Shown in pieces: positions 33,010 through 45,445 of a DNA stretch of 64,000 bases. Made by a program: the position numbers and the translations under genes. Source of the stretch: Nothophaeocryptopus gaeumannii (taxonomy: Eukaryota > Ascomycota > Dothideomycetes > Mycosphaerellales > Mycosphaerellaceae); assembly GCA_031771865.1 (NCBI GenBank), contig JASISA010000029.1, positions 186,001 to 250,000 on the forward strand, in the 5' to 3' direction. Positions within the stretch are counted from its first letter, which is position 1, and each line of letters opens with the position of its first letter. The notes beneath the pieces are model-generated. The model had not been told where the DNA came from. It searched no databases and worked only from the letters and a program-made list of their open reading frames with translations.

Positions 33010-34116
33010 TATGGGTGGAAGAAGGAAGAGGAGCTCGCAAGGTTAGTAAGTGGTATAAGCGCTGATCATGTGTCTTCCAATGCCCGTCTGGCTGCCCACA
33101 CTGCTCCTCGCGCCTAGTGACCCCGCTGCAGCAGTTGCCGTGCAAGCAAAGCTGCCTGTTCGCGGAGCGGAGCGTACCCGGACCAAGTGGCCTGAGACAA
33201 GTCGCAGTCGTGTCGGTATATTGTATAGAGCTTCAAAGAATGTCTCGTATGTCTGCCAATGTGTGAGGGAGCACAAGCGTTGAGAAGAGAGTCAAAGAGA
33301 GTGCGTGATAAGGCGAAATCTCTTCTCGATAAGCCGTCGACTCCTACCTTTGCTGGCCCGTGTGGCTGGCAAGCTTCACACGCGCCCCGGACTGTATATG
33401 CAGAGTATCAATATGGCGAAGTGGAGATCAAGGAAGAGAAAATTTTGCGTGGAAGGCGTCTTTGTAGTTGTGTACGTGCAGATTCTCGCTCGTGAGGACA
33501 GGTAGGCGCCACCGCATCCGCCCGATGATTCGGCTCGGCAGGGATCGACTGCTTCTCCGGTGGCCGAGCAATTTTCACAACAACATCTCCTTCTCCTCCA
33601 TCAGACTGTGCTTCCTATACTCCCATATGGCCGTCAGACTTTCGTGAGCCTGATACAGCTTATTTTCCACAGGCTCCGTCTGAGCAAAGCGGACGGCCTG
33701 CGTAATCTTCCCCGTGTCCAGCTGATCGCGATCTCACTCCGCCGACTTAGAAGATGACTACCACCAGAGGCGCAATAGAGGTCGGGTTGATGTTCGGAAA
33801 ACCTAGGCGTGGCGATGTGTCTGCAGTAGAACAGTTTTGGGGATGCGGAGGTCGAACAATGAGGAGATGATGCGTTAGAGGATTGCTCGGTCTCGTTGAG
33901 TAAAGATCCGGCTGCTGGACTACACCTACATTTAACAGATCGTCATCTGGTGCTGTAGGATGTACTCGTCTTGGCTTCTCGACTGCAGTGCGACCGTTAC
34001 TGGACCCATCACACCACGTTGAGGTGCGAGCACTTCGTGAGGGTGAATTTTTCGCCGGTCTGGTTTACTCCCCGTCATTTGTTTTGGCAGTGGTTGTCTG
34101 CTCACCATGAGACGGC
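33010..34116. other. intergenic, no supported gene
   Basis: Only short motif-free frames are present. Confidence 0.45.
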
Positions 34117-34905
34117 TTAGCGACCTTCACGATACCGATATGACCGACGTTTATCTCTTCGGGGCGAACGTGATTTCGACTGCCGGGAATGCTGCGCAGA
34201 TCCACGGCTTTCGTTGAGCTCCTGAATGAGCTTCTCCAGGCGATCTGAGATTGCCTCGATCACTGGGGCTGATGTCACTTGGGACACACCATCTACCAGG
34301 TTCGCTACCTGCTGCTCAACGGGCAAGTCAGGCACTCTACTCTCATCGAAGGCGTGGGCCAGTCGACAGAGCGGAGGCATATGATACTTGCCACAGTGGC
34401 ACCGGACTGCTCGGCACTCCTCTGTGGTATGGCTCCACTTGCTGCATTTCGCGCAAGGAACCTTGTTCATCTTCTTCGAAGCCCCAGGGCTAGACGAAGA
34501 TGCCTTGCTCTGAGGCCAAACTGCATTGGCAGCTGGCTCAGGCTCACTCAAGCCGCCTGACGATAGTGCTCGAGTGTCAGTAGGGCCGCGTGTCGCCGAC
34601 ACCCCACTGTACGAAGCATTGCCGTAGGGCTCCGCTCCGCTGCTGACAGCAGGCTTCACTGACGGTCCGCCTTTCTCACCAACCTCAGACTTCCCGCTGG
34701 CGCGCTCAGTCTGTCGCTCTGGCCTGACAGCCGCGGCGTGTGGATGCGTGTGGGCGCGTCCCTTGTTCTTCCTGTACGAGGTCAGCTGGGTGAAGGGCGG
34801 CGAGGGTATGTGCAGGTGGCTGGCTTACCCTATGTTGTTGGACGTGAGGACGCTGATCTCCTCGCTACTTTCGGTTACGTGTGCGGATATACGCCTTGTG
34901 GAAGA
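34117..34905 (-). CDS. zinc-knuckle-like basic protein, 5' end unresolved
   Basis: The last exon is 34771-34117, preceded by an exon 34905-34829 through an intron with GTAAGC, an AGCTGAC branch site and TACAG. The earlier exon has its own TTAG acceptor, so at least one more 5' exon is missing from the model. The product has a Ser/Pro/Ala-rich linker, a cysteine-histidine cluster (CAKCSKWSHTTEEC then CHCGKYHMPPLC) resembling zinc knuckles, a coiled-coil-like segment (VIEAISDRLEKLIQELNES), and an RS/RR-rich tail. Such proteins usually bind RNA or sit in nuclear RNA complexes. A gag-derived origin is another possibility. I do not recognise the exact family. Confidence 0.55.
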
Positions 34906-37369
34906 CTAACGTGCAGTAGCAGAATTGGTGTAGGGCGCCGATGCAACATGTGGAAGCGTGCGAGAAGGGGAATGAAGTCCAGCAGCGCAGCGCAACGACC
35001 GTTGGCGCTAAACGCGGGACCGCCCATCAGAGAAGCACAACGTCAGTCCATTCCGCAAACACCTGTAAGAGTCCACAAGCCTTTGAAAGATACGCACAAC
35101 CAACTCTCTCGACCAAATATTCGCATCTTGCAATCCTCCGGACGCACCTTCTAACCCCGAAGCATCCTGGACACGACGGAAGGAAGCTCTTGCATGTGAA
35201 AGTAGGAAGCTGAATGAAGCTTCGCATCAAGCCTAAAGACCGCACCTCGCACCGCTCGCATTACCACGCACGGTCTCGAGCTATGAGCCTCTCCTATCGA
35301 AGGGCAAGCAAGAAGCATCTGACAACTTCCCCACGATTCCGCACTCCCCAGTGTGCTGCTCTAGAACCTGGGGCGACTCTGCGCTGACTGACCCTCAGCG
35401 ACGTCCTTTGGCGTTTGAGGACCCGTGACGTTACGTTTCTGAACAAACAGTGTATCTGTCGAGGCCTGGCCGCAGAGTCCCTCGCTGTTTCCGGATCGAG
35501 CACAGCAAGCTGACGCTCTTGTGAGTGGCGTGGCGAATAGCCTGTGCTTGGCTATGCTCACGTCAAGCTGTGGACGACCCAGCTTGTTCAACCTCAACAT
35601 AATCAACAACACAGATTCTTGCTGTTGCCAACTTGCTGTCCTCTCTATGTACTACTTATGGTGCGATTGGCGCTGAACACGAAAGGAAGAGGGTCTTGTG
35701 CCTGGACGCATGTGACTTTACCGCAAGTCCCCGGATCTTGCGCTTCTTTCTTACTGTCGTATCTACAAAAGAGATACATTTATACAATGGCTATTCTTCA
35801 ATTTCGTACAGACTTGCTGTCGTCTTTCCCGCCTCTGGTGGCTGTCACAGTAGAAAACGGATGTTCGTCAGGACTCCTACCCAGACTGACGGCACCATAA
35901 TCTCTTGGCTTATATATCCGTACTGCATGGCTCTCACGCCTTTCTCTCAATCACAGTGACATTCAAATGTGCTTTCTAAACCTTGAAGCGCTTGGGAAGT
36001 CGCCTCCAAATCACTTATCCGATAACCAACATCTTTCTACCACAACCAACAAAACTTCTCCCAAAGCAAAAGCAATGAGTCTCAGCTGCAGAAGCACGGC
36101 AAAAAGAACCTGGAAGACTGCGGAGACTCCTCGCCAAGTCCCCAACCCCGCCCCAAAATCCAAAGTCCACCAAAAAGTGGAAAAAAAAGGCTGATGTTGA
36201 CGAGGGTGCTGTTACACGATTAGAACAGTGTTCAATCACTGCGACTTGTTGATAGTACCCACGGACTCGAACCCACGAGGATTGCTCCACTAGTAAAGTA
36301 TCCTGAGATCAGCACAGTTTAGTCTGCCTGAAACTCTGTGAAGAGTTAGCAAGGTACTTGGAGGAGCTGAAAATTGTGAATCTTACAGCGCCATAACCAC
36401 TCTGTGACAGAGTTAGTGGAGAGCTTGAGATGAGCGGATAGCTGTGATGCTTACCGGCCACCTCGCCGCGTATTGTTGAGAACGGCAAATTCTAGCTCAA
36501 ATATGGACTGAGTATCTTGGGGTGTGCGTTTAGAACTTGGTCAGCTGGCGGTGAGCTTGACCTCGGCCTTGGCAGGTCTGGCTTGCTGCATCTCTACGAC
36601 GTGGAATAGGCTCTTTACAGTTGGCAAAAGTCTTGTCTTCTGCATCGTCGTCCTCGCATAGCCCTGATATGCCATAATGCTTCATGATCATTTCGCGAGC
36701 GTTCATTCACTTCAAATTCGGTGACGTCACGCCAAGACTTCGAAAGCTGATGCTTCCCAGCTCCCAATGTCCGCCACGCTTCGTATCACAACCTTCGCGA
36801 AGCATCAAAACGACAATGTAGCATCAATTGCGGCTTGAGACCTGTCAGGCGAAGCATATGAGAGTCTCAAAATGCCGTCACCAAATCACACAGCAAGCAG
36901 TCATTTTAGACGTACTCCTCATCATACTAGTCTCAGGCAGACTGCGAACTGTGCTGATCTCAGGATACTTTACGAGGACGAAGGCTTACTTCAGAAAGGG
37001 GATAGCGTCCCTCTGGACATCACATGCTGCTTTCACGAATGCTGGTGCTACGATGAATGACGAATTCAGCGGGGAAGCCGAAATTATTCCCATAACCTAC
37101 TTCAATGTCCAACCATGAGCACAATCAAGCCTTCAATGGAGCTTTCAGACTTCAGGCAAAGACTACTTCGCACGTGTGATCAAGGAGCATCGAGCGCGAA
37201 GCTGAGAACGTCGAAAGACAAATTCGAATAATGCATGCCTATAAGTACATTCTAGCCTTTCCCAATCCTACACTGTCTCTGTGCCCATGCCGCTGCCTGA
37301 CTGGTCATCGTCATTTTCCCCTAATTCCCTCAAGGTCCCGTCATCCCTCCCACCCCTTTTTAACCCAAT
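34906..37369. other. long intergenic stretch, no supported gene
   Basis: About 2.4 kb with only short, motif-free frames. A pol III B-box-like word is present at 36261-36275 on the minus strand, but it does not fold as tRNA. Confidence 0.45.
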
Positions 37370-37822
37370 TTACGACCCATTGACATGCTTCATAGTAATC
37401 GTCCAATAAATGCTATCCGGCACAGAGCAAATACTATCCTTGCCCGAACCTCCACCACCAGCCCGACAAATCGGTTCATCTATCATCGCACTACCCCCCA
37501 ATTTGTCCGCATCACTCACACCCTGGTACAAAAACAATTCACTCTTCTTTCCATCGTGTTTCGGGGTATACGCAAAAGAGAAGAGACTATTCTTTCCGCA
37601 AGAGTAGTTATGATAGGCTTCGAAGTTCTTCGCGGAACATTCAAAATCGAGGGCTCCGCCGTTTGTGGCGAGGATGCGGAAGGAGACGGTGTCAATTGTT
37701 TTGCCGTCGTTGAGGTGGGTTGTGAAGTCTTTTATTTGGTAGATGGTGTCGTCTGAGCGGGCTGCTGGGGCTGCGATGGCGGCGCCCAGGAGGGTTGCTG
37801 CTGCTGCGAGGGAGAACTTCAT
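37370..37822 (-). CDS. secreted Alt a 1-like (AA1-like) protein, 150 aa
   Basis: A single exon. The signal peptide is clear (MKFSLAAAATLLGAAIAAPAA). The mature part begins with DTIYQIKDFTTHLNDGKTIDTVSFRI and has four cysteines (ECSA, SCGK, PICR, SICS). This agrees with the AA1-like beta-barrel family named after the Alternaria allergen Alt a 1. Members are small secreted proteins, some reported to act at the plant surface as effectors or elicitors. The Cys spacing and 150-residue length are normal. A long CT/CAA-rich leader lies upstream. Neighbours give no further clue to function. Confidence 0.82.
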   Translation of the reverse strand: MKFSLAAAATLLGAAIAAPAARSDDTIYQIKDFTTHLNDGKTIDTVSFRILATNGGALDFECSAKNFEAYHNYSCGKNSLFSFAYTPKHDGKKSELFLYQGVSDADKLGGSAMIDEPICRAGGGGSGKDSICSVPDSIYWTITMKHVNGS

Positions 37823-40324
37823 TTTGGGGGTGTTGGTGTCTTGTGGTGGTGGTGGTGTCTGTTTGTAGTAGTGGCTGTGATGAAGAGGCTGATGCTGTAT
37901 TTCTGTGGGTTTGGCTGCTCTGTTGATTCGGCTGTTGATGTTGTTGTGTTGATATTAGAATCAAGGGAGAAGGATTCAGTCATATTTAAATACCTCTTCC
38001 AACTCGTGCGAGACCTTGGCGTGGTAATGAAGTGACAACACACCGGCTCTTCCCCCAAAGTCTCATGCCGAGAGAAGGGCAGTGGAGAATTTAGCCTGCT
38101 AGGGAGGTTATAGACACGAGGTCAGAGCGGCCTGGTGCGTGGGCGCAGCTCGTGGTTAGGACCGGGGTTTGATTGCACTTGTGTAACCAAAAATAACAGG
38201 CCTGACGTAGTTTGGAGCAGGCGATCCATCGTATCGCCAAGACAATGGATCTTGTGAGTGAAGTCTTTCACACAGTACGAACGCTTCTTAGCATTCTCAT
38301 CTTTGGTAGGGTTCTCGCTTGCAGGCTGTGCAACTCGAGGTTGATTGCATGAATCGGAAGAATTTGCATCCTGCATCCTGCATCCTGCGGAGGATCAAAG
38401 AGTTTTGGGCAAGGATCAATTCACTTCGGATCCCGGCAACTGGCGGTCCGAGGCGACCGATCTATAATTTGTTTCTGGCTGATGATGAAACATCAGGTCT
38501 GCTTTTTTTACCACTCACACATCTCAGACGCCTGGTCGACATGCGTATTGTTATCACGACTCGTATCTTGGCATCTCAAAGCCGACCATAACAGAGGCTG
38601 AGCGCCGTCGATACGCAACCCGGATCCCGCCCGCGAATCTCCTAATGGCCTCTGACCCAGCACGCTGCTGAGAGTCTACCTTGACTGAGTACGAGGGGAG
38701 ACGGATGCGCCTCCTGCGACCGGATCAGAGGATGGTGACGAGGCCAAAATTCGCGTGTAGAGCACTAGGACAGCGCAGTGCTCTTCACGTAGCCGGATGA
38801 GATCGTGTAGACTTGCCGCTGCCGCCATCTTAAGGAGCGAGTGCAGGCAAGACTTGCGTGAGTTAAACTCAGAGTCGGTGCGATAATCAAGGCCATGCGA
38901 CGTTCTGCTTCGATGACAATTTCTCAACACGGCCCAAGCCGTTGACCCTCCAACTTTTGATCACCGTGATAATGACTCAACCTCAGCGAGCGATGCGATA
39001 TGGAAGATCAGAGCGCGCAAGCCTTTTCACGACATTCTGTCGGAGATTGCGTTTTGTACGTAGAGGGACAAGCACGACACGATCGGTCTGACTGTTGCTC
39101 GCTAACTCGGGTCATACAGGTACTCGCGGGTGACCCTTCGTCACTCCATTTGCAGATTGCTAGCACAGAGTGCGACCATCGAGCTCGACCGCCTTGATCA
39201 CAGATCGTGAGCTCCAAGAGCAAAAGTCTGGCCGGCCATGAGCTTGCTCAGAAAGCGACACAAGATGCCGAACAAACACCTACCGCCGTAATATTGAGGC
39301 GAGAACTCCGGCCTTCAGCCTGCCGCCGCCAACCTGGACCGCAATATAACTGTTCTTTGACTATGACCCGCACGTGATAAAATTAGACCTACCGGCAGCA
39401 ATGCGCAGCCAATGAGAACGCGCTCTCCAAGCGCGACACATCAACTTCAAAACTTCACTACTCTTACTATTGTCGGACACGAGAACACGGTGGACTCTGG
39501 TGTTCCCTCATAGCCGCCGCCGACGATTGCCTCTATTGGCTCTCACACCGCCGTCACGAACCTCGACAGGTCGAACTTGCGAACACAACCGGGTTGCCAG
39601 ACTCCAGACGTTTCCGCACCTTGACCGCGTCTCTCACACGGACGCTTCGACTTGCCGGCACTACTATATTCTCGACGCTTCTTTGCGATATATCTGGCCG
39701 CACGGCAGACATGCGACATTGTTTGGCTGCCTATGCGCCACACGATGAGATTCTGTGTCTTGGTTCAGTTTTCGCACCAATTTCCAAGACGCGCAGGTAG
39801 GCGCGACATACAACTTCACACACTTCACGATACCCACACGTGACGCCGGCGACGACAATGAGGTGCACTCAAAACACCCAGTCGACCTCGCCGGCCGCGA
39901 GCCCTTTCTCGAACTCTCTTTCACCTGCCTGCCGAGTGCTGTGCGCTTTGTCTCCGACAATGCAGAACTGCACTCCGTGTACATAGGCCTATTGTTGCGG
40001 GTCTTATTGTTGTCTTTATTGTTCACTGCGCAGGACGCACAACACTCGTTGTCCCGCTTCACGACTGCTTCACGCATAACAACATTGTACTCGTCCACAC
40101 TTCCTTTCGCTCCTCGTGCGTTCCAGGAAACATTCCATACAGCTTACTACGATCACTCACACACCACCGCGTGTCATCGAAGCCGGCAGGACCGAATTCT
40201 TGAACGTTACCAACACCTTCACGACATCAAGCTGTACCTGCAAAACCACATCGCAACTCCGAAGCAGGCCTTCGCTCTTTCTATGCACACGACCAGAACA
40301 ACCACCTTCCAACACACACCAACC
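37823..40324. other. long intergenic region
   Basis: No supported gene. A three-copy TGCATCC tandem lies at 38365-38387. From 39755 the frame is open into the DUF7492 gene, but I read this as leader, since a signal peptide starts only at the ATG at 40325. Confidence 0.45.
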
Positions 40325-41256
40325 ATGTCTTTCAAGGCCATGTTCTTCGCGCTTTGCACACTCACCCTCCTCGCACCCCTCGCCGACGCCCACTCATGGG
40401 TTGAGGAATACCAGGTCATCTCCGCCAACGGCTCTTACACAGGCGCACGCGGCTACTCTCGTGGCTACGTCCCTCGAACCGATCCTACCTACAACGGCTT
40501 CTCTATGATGTGGATGCTGCCCTCCCTGGAGGCTAGAACTGCAGACGGTGGCGCACGTACTCGTATCAACTCCACCGACTTGCTTTGCCACCCTGCCCAG
40601 CGCACAGCCAACTACACTGCGCAATACCCGAAGCTCAAGGTTGCTCCAGGTGACTATGTTGCTATGAAGTATCTCGAGAACGGCCACGTTACTCTGCCAT
40701 GGAACATCACCGGCAAGCCACCCGGCACCGGCACTGTCTTCATCTTCGGTACCACTCAACCTTCTGACACCGAGATGATCGCGGATGTCATGGAGTGGAA
40801 CAAGGCGGGCACTGCCGGTAACGGCAAGGGTTTCCTCTTGACTGCACAAAACTTCGACGACGGTCGCTGCCACCAGATCAACTGCGGCAGCATCTCCGAA
40901 CAACGTCAGATGCTCTCACCCAACCACGTTGCTGGTCAATCAACCTCGACTGTGGAGTCTTGGTGCGAGACTGACCTCAAGATCCCGGAGAACACCGCCA
41001 CTGGCACCCTGACCACCTACTGGGTCTGGCAATGGCCAACCGAGGCCAACGCTGACTGCAATACTCCCGCCGGTAAGGACGAGTACTACACCACCTGCGC
41101 CGACTTCGATGTTGTTGGCCAGGACGAGCTCAGCAAGATCAACGCTGCTGCTCTGTCCCAATCCGTCTCTCCCGCCGAGTCAAACCCACAATCGGTCGCA
41201 GTCAAGGACTACCAGTCGCGTACAGCTTACACCGCCACACCTTCTGTTGTCCTCCA

Positions 41257-41304
<48 letters not shown>

Positions 41305-42049
41305 GGCCGTTGGCGTCATTCCGACTGTGAAGGCAGCCTTCGCCAGCTCTTGCAGTGCTCAAGCTTCTGTCGTTTCTGCGGCCAGCCTTGGTATCTGGCC
41401 TGAGGTCTACGTCCCGAATACCTGCTCCGTCGTGAGCAGCTTCGGTACCGCCGCCGCCTCTTCCGCTGCCAAGGTCTTCGACTCCGCTGCTGCTAGCTAC
41501 TCTTCTGCTGCTAGCGCTGCTTGGTCTGCCGCTTTCGCTGCTGCTAAGATGGCTGTACCTTCACGACCTCCTTGGTCTGAGGCTCCTTCCACACAGGCTA
41601 CAACTTCTCAGGCAGCACAGACCAGTGCTCCGGTGATTTCGACTACGGCTCCGGCGAGCAGTGTCGTCTCGACTTCTGCACCTGCAATTCCGTCGAGCGC
41701 TGCTCCATCTTCTTCGTCTATGGTTGCTGGCGGGGTCACTACCATCACTACTGTGGTCACTGTGACTTCCACCCTCCCAGCTGGCCAGTCGACGCCACCT
41801 TCCGACTACGCTGACCCTTCGTCGTCTTCTTCGGTCGCAGCTTCATCACCAGCTGTCTCCTCACCCTCCTCATCCTCTGCACTCGCCACATCAACCGCCT
41901 CATCAGGCGCGGCTGGTGCGATCCCCACCGTCTCCACCGTCGGCGGCAACGCAACTTCTGCTGCCCCCATCACACCCTCAGTCGGCACCAACGGCACCGT
42001 CTACCGCCGCAATCATCCTCGTGCCTTCACGCCCTCTTTAGTAATGTGA
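40325..42049 (+). CDS. secreted DUF7492 protein with poly-Asn and Ser/Ala-rich tail, 574 aa
   Basis: The start was set at 40325, where a signal peptide begins (MSFKAMFFALCTLTLLAPLADA) and would release a mature protein with N-terminal His (HSWVEEYQV). The first ~270 mature residues match the fungal DUF7492 pattern: HSWVE, ARGYSRGYVPRTDP, STDLLCHPAQ, ENGHVTLPWN, FDDGRC and TYWVWQWPTEA. A 15-residue Asn run follows, encoded by AAC repeats at about 41258-41305. Then comes a short Cys-containing module (SSCSAQASVV...NTCSVV) and a long Ser/Ala/Thr/Pro-rich, probably O-glycosylated tail. The function of the family is not established. The N-terminal His plus a later conserved His invites comparison with copper-dependent polysaccharide monooxygenases. 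Confidence 0.82.
41258..41305 (+). repeat. AAC trinucleotide microsatellite in coding sequence
   Basis: About 15 near-perfect AAC units encode poly-asparagine between the N-terminal domain and the Ser-rich tail of the DUF7492 protein. The run is likely length-variable between strains. Confidence 0.9.
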
Positions 42050-43363
42050 TGAGTTCTGAGATGACTCCTTCGATTTCGACAGTTACACTTTGAGATCCTC
42101 TGGGAGGCTATGATGTGTTTATGAGATTATGGCAGCTTGAGCATATGGCATAGATGGGTATTAGCATTAGCATCTGGGTTCATCGGCACGGAGCATTTGC
42201 ATTGACTGCATACACATGGGCGGTATTCTGAGTTTGAGCGAGCATTTGATATGGGCGTTTGATACATGGCCTTTACGGGCTGGATAGCGCTGGATACCCG
42301 GGATGCATTCACGGATGACAGGACTAGGGGGTAGCTTAGGCTAGGTTTTAAAAAGAACAACACAGATTGATCGTCACTTATCTTCTCATAATTTTCATTT
42401 CTCTCATCATTCAATTGCAGAGTACCAATGTATTGCATGTCTTGATCGTGCGTGACGATGTAGCTTGTCACGATGCTTGGCATACGTGAGTGAATGAAGG
42501 GTTAGGGTTAGACGATCTCCGGCTGCAACATCACCCTTGCAACAACAACACAGAACATTCGGAGCGGCTCGGTCTGTGTATCACTCGAGAGATCTGGCTC
42601 ACATGATGATTTCTGTCAAGTTTGAAGTGTTTGAAGAAGTCCGAGATCGATCCTGGTGAGAAATGCTGAGATCTGTATTTGCTTAGATTGATAAACATAT
42701 TACCGAGTAAGTATGAGGACATCTTTTGGCAAAGACGAGCTGCGAAATCTCGGTCACTCGGGAGATGGTAAGAAAGCAGCGGAAGTGTTCGGAGATACTT
42801 GTGGGTTGCAGATTCACATTAGAAGTCTGATACCCGAGATGCTGATATGCACAAGTCATGTGGTTGATGCTCCATCGCCGCCGACATGTGAAGGCGGAGC
42901 TGGATCCGTTCGCAGAGCAACAAGGCGGCAACAATGCGACGAGAACACACCACTGAGAGGAAGAGCAGGTCCAAGTCCGATAAGACAAATTCCAATTGGC
43001 ATCTATCATATAGCAATCATAGTAGTTCAACATCTTCCGCGAGATTCCCTCTCCAAAAAGAACCTCAAAACGCCACCTGCGCCAACGCTAATACGATCGT
43101 TCAGTACTCTCCGCGATATTCTCATCGTTCCCCTCAGCTTAATTTCACGGTGACGGCAGTCCCGCTTTTCTTATTCCATCCCGCAATGTACGCTCTATGC
43201 GAGCTTTGTCCGCCGTGAACTTAGCCTCTTCCTCACTCTCGTCCTCCGTGTCGGCCTCAGAACCCAGTTCCATGTCCGAGTCTTCAGAATCAAAGTCCTT
43301 GGAAATGTAGCGATTACCATGCGGACGCCCCTTGAACGTGCCTTTACGTGGACCGGATCTCTC
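42050..43363. other. intergenic, convergent
   Basis: No supported gene. A short telomere-like GGGTTAGGGTTAG lies at 42499-42511. Confidence 0.5.
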
Positions 43364-45445
43364 CTAGACCGCCGGTCCACCACCGACATTGTGGCCGCCG
43401 CCTATCATCTCAGTCGTAGCTTCGCCTTTAATATCTTGCAGCTCGCGCTCTTTCTCGCCTTCATCCTTTTCGGCTTGTCTCTCGACTGCGGCTTCTTCGG
43501 CCATTTCGACGTCTTCCTTTGCGTCTATGGTGGGCTCGCCAGTCGCAGCAGGAGGTGCGGGTGACTTGGGAGGTGTTGAGATTTGAGGAGCGGCCTCAGT
43601 TGCAGCTGCTGGTGCCGAGTCGACCTGCATCTCGTCATCTGCATCCTCATTCGCAGGCTGGTCATCATCCTCGGCACCGGCTTCGGACTGATTTGATGCC
43701 TCCTCGATCTTGGTCGATCCAGCCAAAGTGCCAGCCGGCTGAGGTGTACTGCTCGCTTTGTGGGCAAGAAGGGCCTCGCCAACAGCAGCGTTCCTCTCTG
43801 CAGCATCATTCGCCCCGTCGATTTGCATCGTGGCATCCTCTTCATCCGCATCGCCATTCTGACTTCGGTTATCGTCGTCCGCAGGAGTGTTAGCCCCGCT
43901 GTCGTCTGCCGGCGCGGTCGGGTTGATGTGGTCCATTATACCGGGTCTTCGCTTCAGCAGCACCCTATCCCGGACGCCATTCGCTTCTGCCATTTCTTCG
44001 TCGTCAGAGTCATCGAATAACTCGTCATCACGCTCGATTCTGCGATCCCATTCTCGTTGGTTGGTCCTCCTGTCTTTGCTTGTTTCCGCATCGGCCTCTT
44101 CATCGTCCAATCTGTCTTCCTGCTCTTCAAACGTCTCTGCTTCACCGTCGGGCCCGGATGCGTGCATGCCGAGCGGCTCTCGTGGAACATCATGCATCTG
44201 CACACTGGGTGCCGAGGTTGTCGTTCTCTTCAAGTTTTCCAGTACTTGCGCCTTGATCTTCTCGAGGTACTCGGGCGAGTTGGCGTTGTCCATATTGCTG
44301 GGCTTGACGTCGAGCTCGAAATCTGGACTATAGTATTCGTAGTAGTCGGTGAAAGGTAGATCAGGGCTCATCTCGCATCCGACCAACTGCCCAGTCTCGT
44401 ATGCCCATGTGCGTGCAACGTTTCGCATCGTGTAGCCACCACCTCCAAGGATCAAGGTTGGCAGGTTGAAGGACTTAACGAAGTTGACGCAGTTGGCGTG
44501 TCCGCGCATACTCAGGTTGAAGCAGCCCAGTCTGTCCCCAGACAAGGAGTCACCTCCACATTGCAGGACAACCGCGGTTGGCTTGTAGTACTCCATGACC
44601 CAGCCGATCGTCGGCTCAAAGATGCCCTTGTAGCTCTTGTCATCGATTCCGTCCCGGAGCGGAAAGTTGACGGCGTAGTGCTTGCCCGCGCCAACCCCGA
44701 TGTCTCTGAGCTCGCCTGTACCGGGGAAGTATTCGCCGTATTTGTGGAAGGAGACAGTCATGACGCGATCGGTGGAGTAGAAAGCTTCCTCGACGCCGTC
44801 TCCGTGGTGGACGTCGATGTCGATATAGAGAACGCGGGGGTGGAAGCGGAGGAGTTCGAGGATACCGAGGACGATGTCTGGGTGTCAAGTTAGTATACAA
44901 TAGAGCATGTTACTCGAGATGTGTCTCTTACCGTTGATGTAGCAGAAGCCCGAGGCCTCGCTCTTCTTCGCGTGATGCAGACCGCCGGCCCAGTTGACCG
45001 CGACGTCGCATTTCCCTCTGTTCAATCTCGCGGCGCCCTCCATGCTGCCTCCCGCACTAATACCACAGAACTCAAATAGGCCATCGAACACGGGACAGTC
45101 ATCTCCCACGTTATATCGGCCTTGCTCCTTCATGAAGTTGTCCATGTTGTCAGGTGTCACGCGTTGCAAAAAGTCGACGTACTCGTCGGTGTGGAACTGT
45201 GTCATCTCGTACTTCGATGCAGGCTTGGCGCGGTAGATCTCCAGCTTCTTGTAGAGGCCATAGTTCATGATTAGGGAATGCGCCATTCGAATTCGATGTG
45301 GCTTCATAGGATGGCCGGCATTGTAGGCATAGTTGCCAACGTCGGAATCGTAGAAGTAGGCGACTTTTTTGTTTTGGGAGGGAGCAGCATTGATGCCCGT
45401 CCCTGGCGCATCGATAGGCGCATAGCTGCCGGTGCCAGGCGCCAT
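43364..45445 (-). CDS. RPD3: class I histone deacetylase, RPD3/HDAC1-2 type, 675 aa, 2 exons
   Basis: Exon 1 is 45445-44932 and exon 2 is 44877-43364, 2028 nt in frame. The intron has GTAAGA and a perfect TACTAAC branch site. The catalytic domain (about residues 25-400) is almost canonical: [23 protein letters not shown], the active-site [23 protein letters not shown], the zinc-binding [32 protein letters not shown] and [18 protein letters not shown]. The C-terminal ~250 residues are acidic and low-complexity, much longer than in yeast Rpd3 but common in filamentous fungi. The protein removes acetyl groups from histone tails as part of Sin3/Rpd3-type corepressor complexes in the nucleus. It shares a 584-bp divergent upstream region with RPN11. 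Confidence 0.95.

Noticed and set aside
36245..36310. tRNA-like sequence on the minus strand with GGGTTCGAGTCC (B-box)
   Set aside because: The T-stem pairs only two of five positions, and no acceptor stem or anticodon arm can be drawn. At most it is a decayed pol III remnant.
38365..38387. three-copy TGCATCC tandem
   Set aside because: Too short to be more than a minor microsatellite.
39755..40324. 190-codon in-frame N-terminal extension of the DUF7492 protein
   Set aside because: It would bury the signal peptide and the predicted mature N-terminal His. It is better read as leader sequence.
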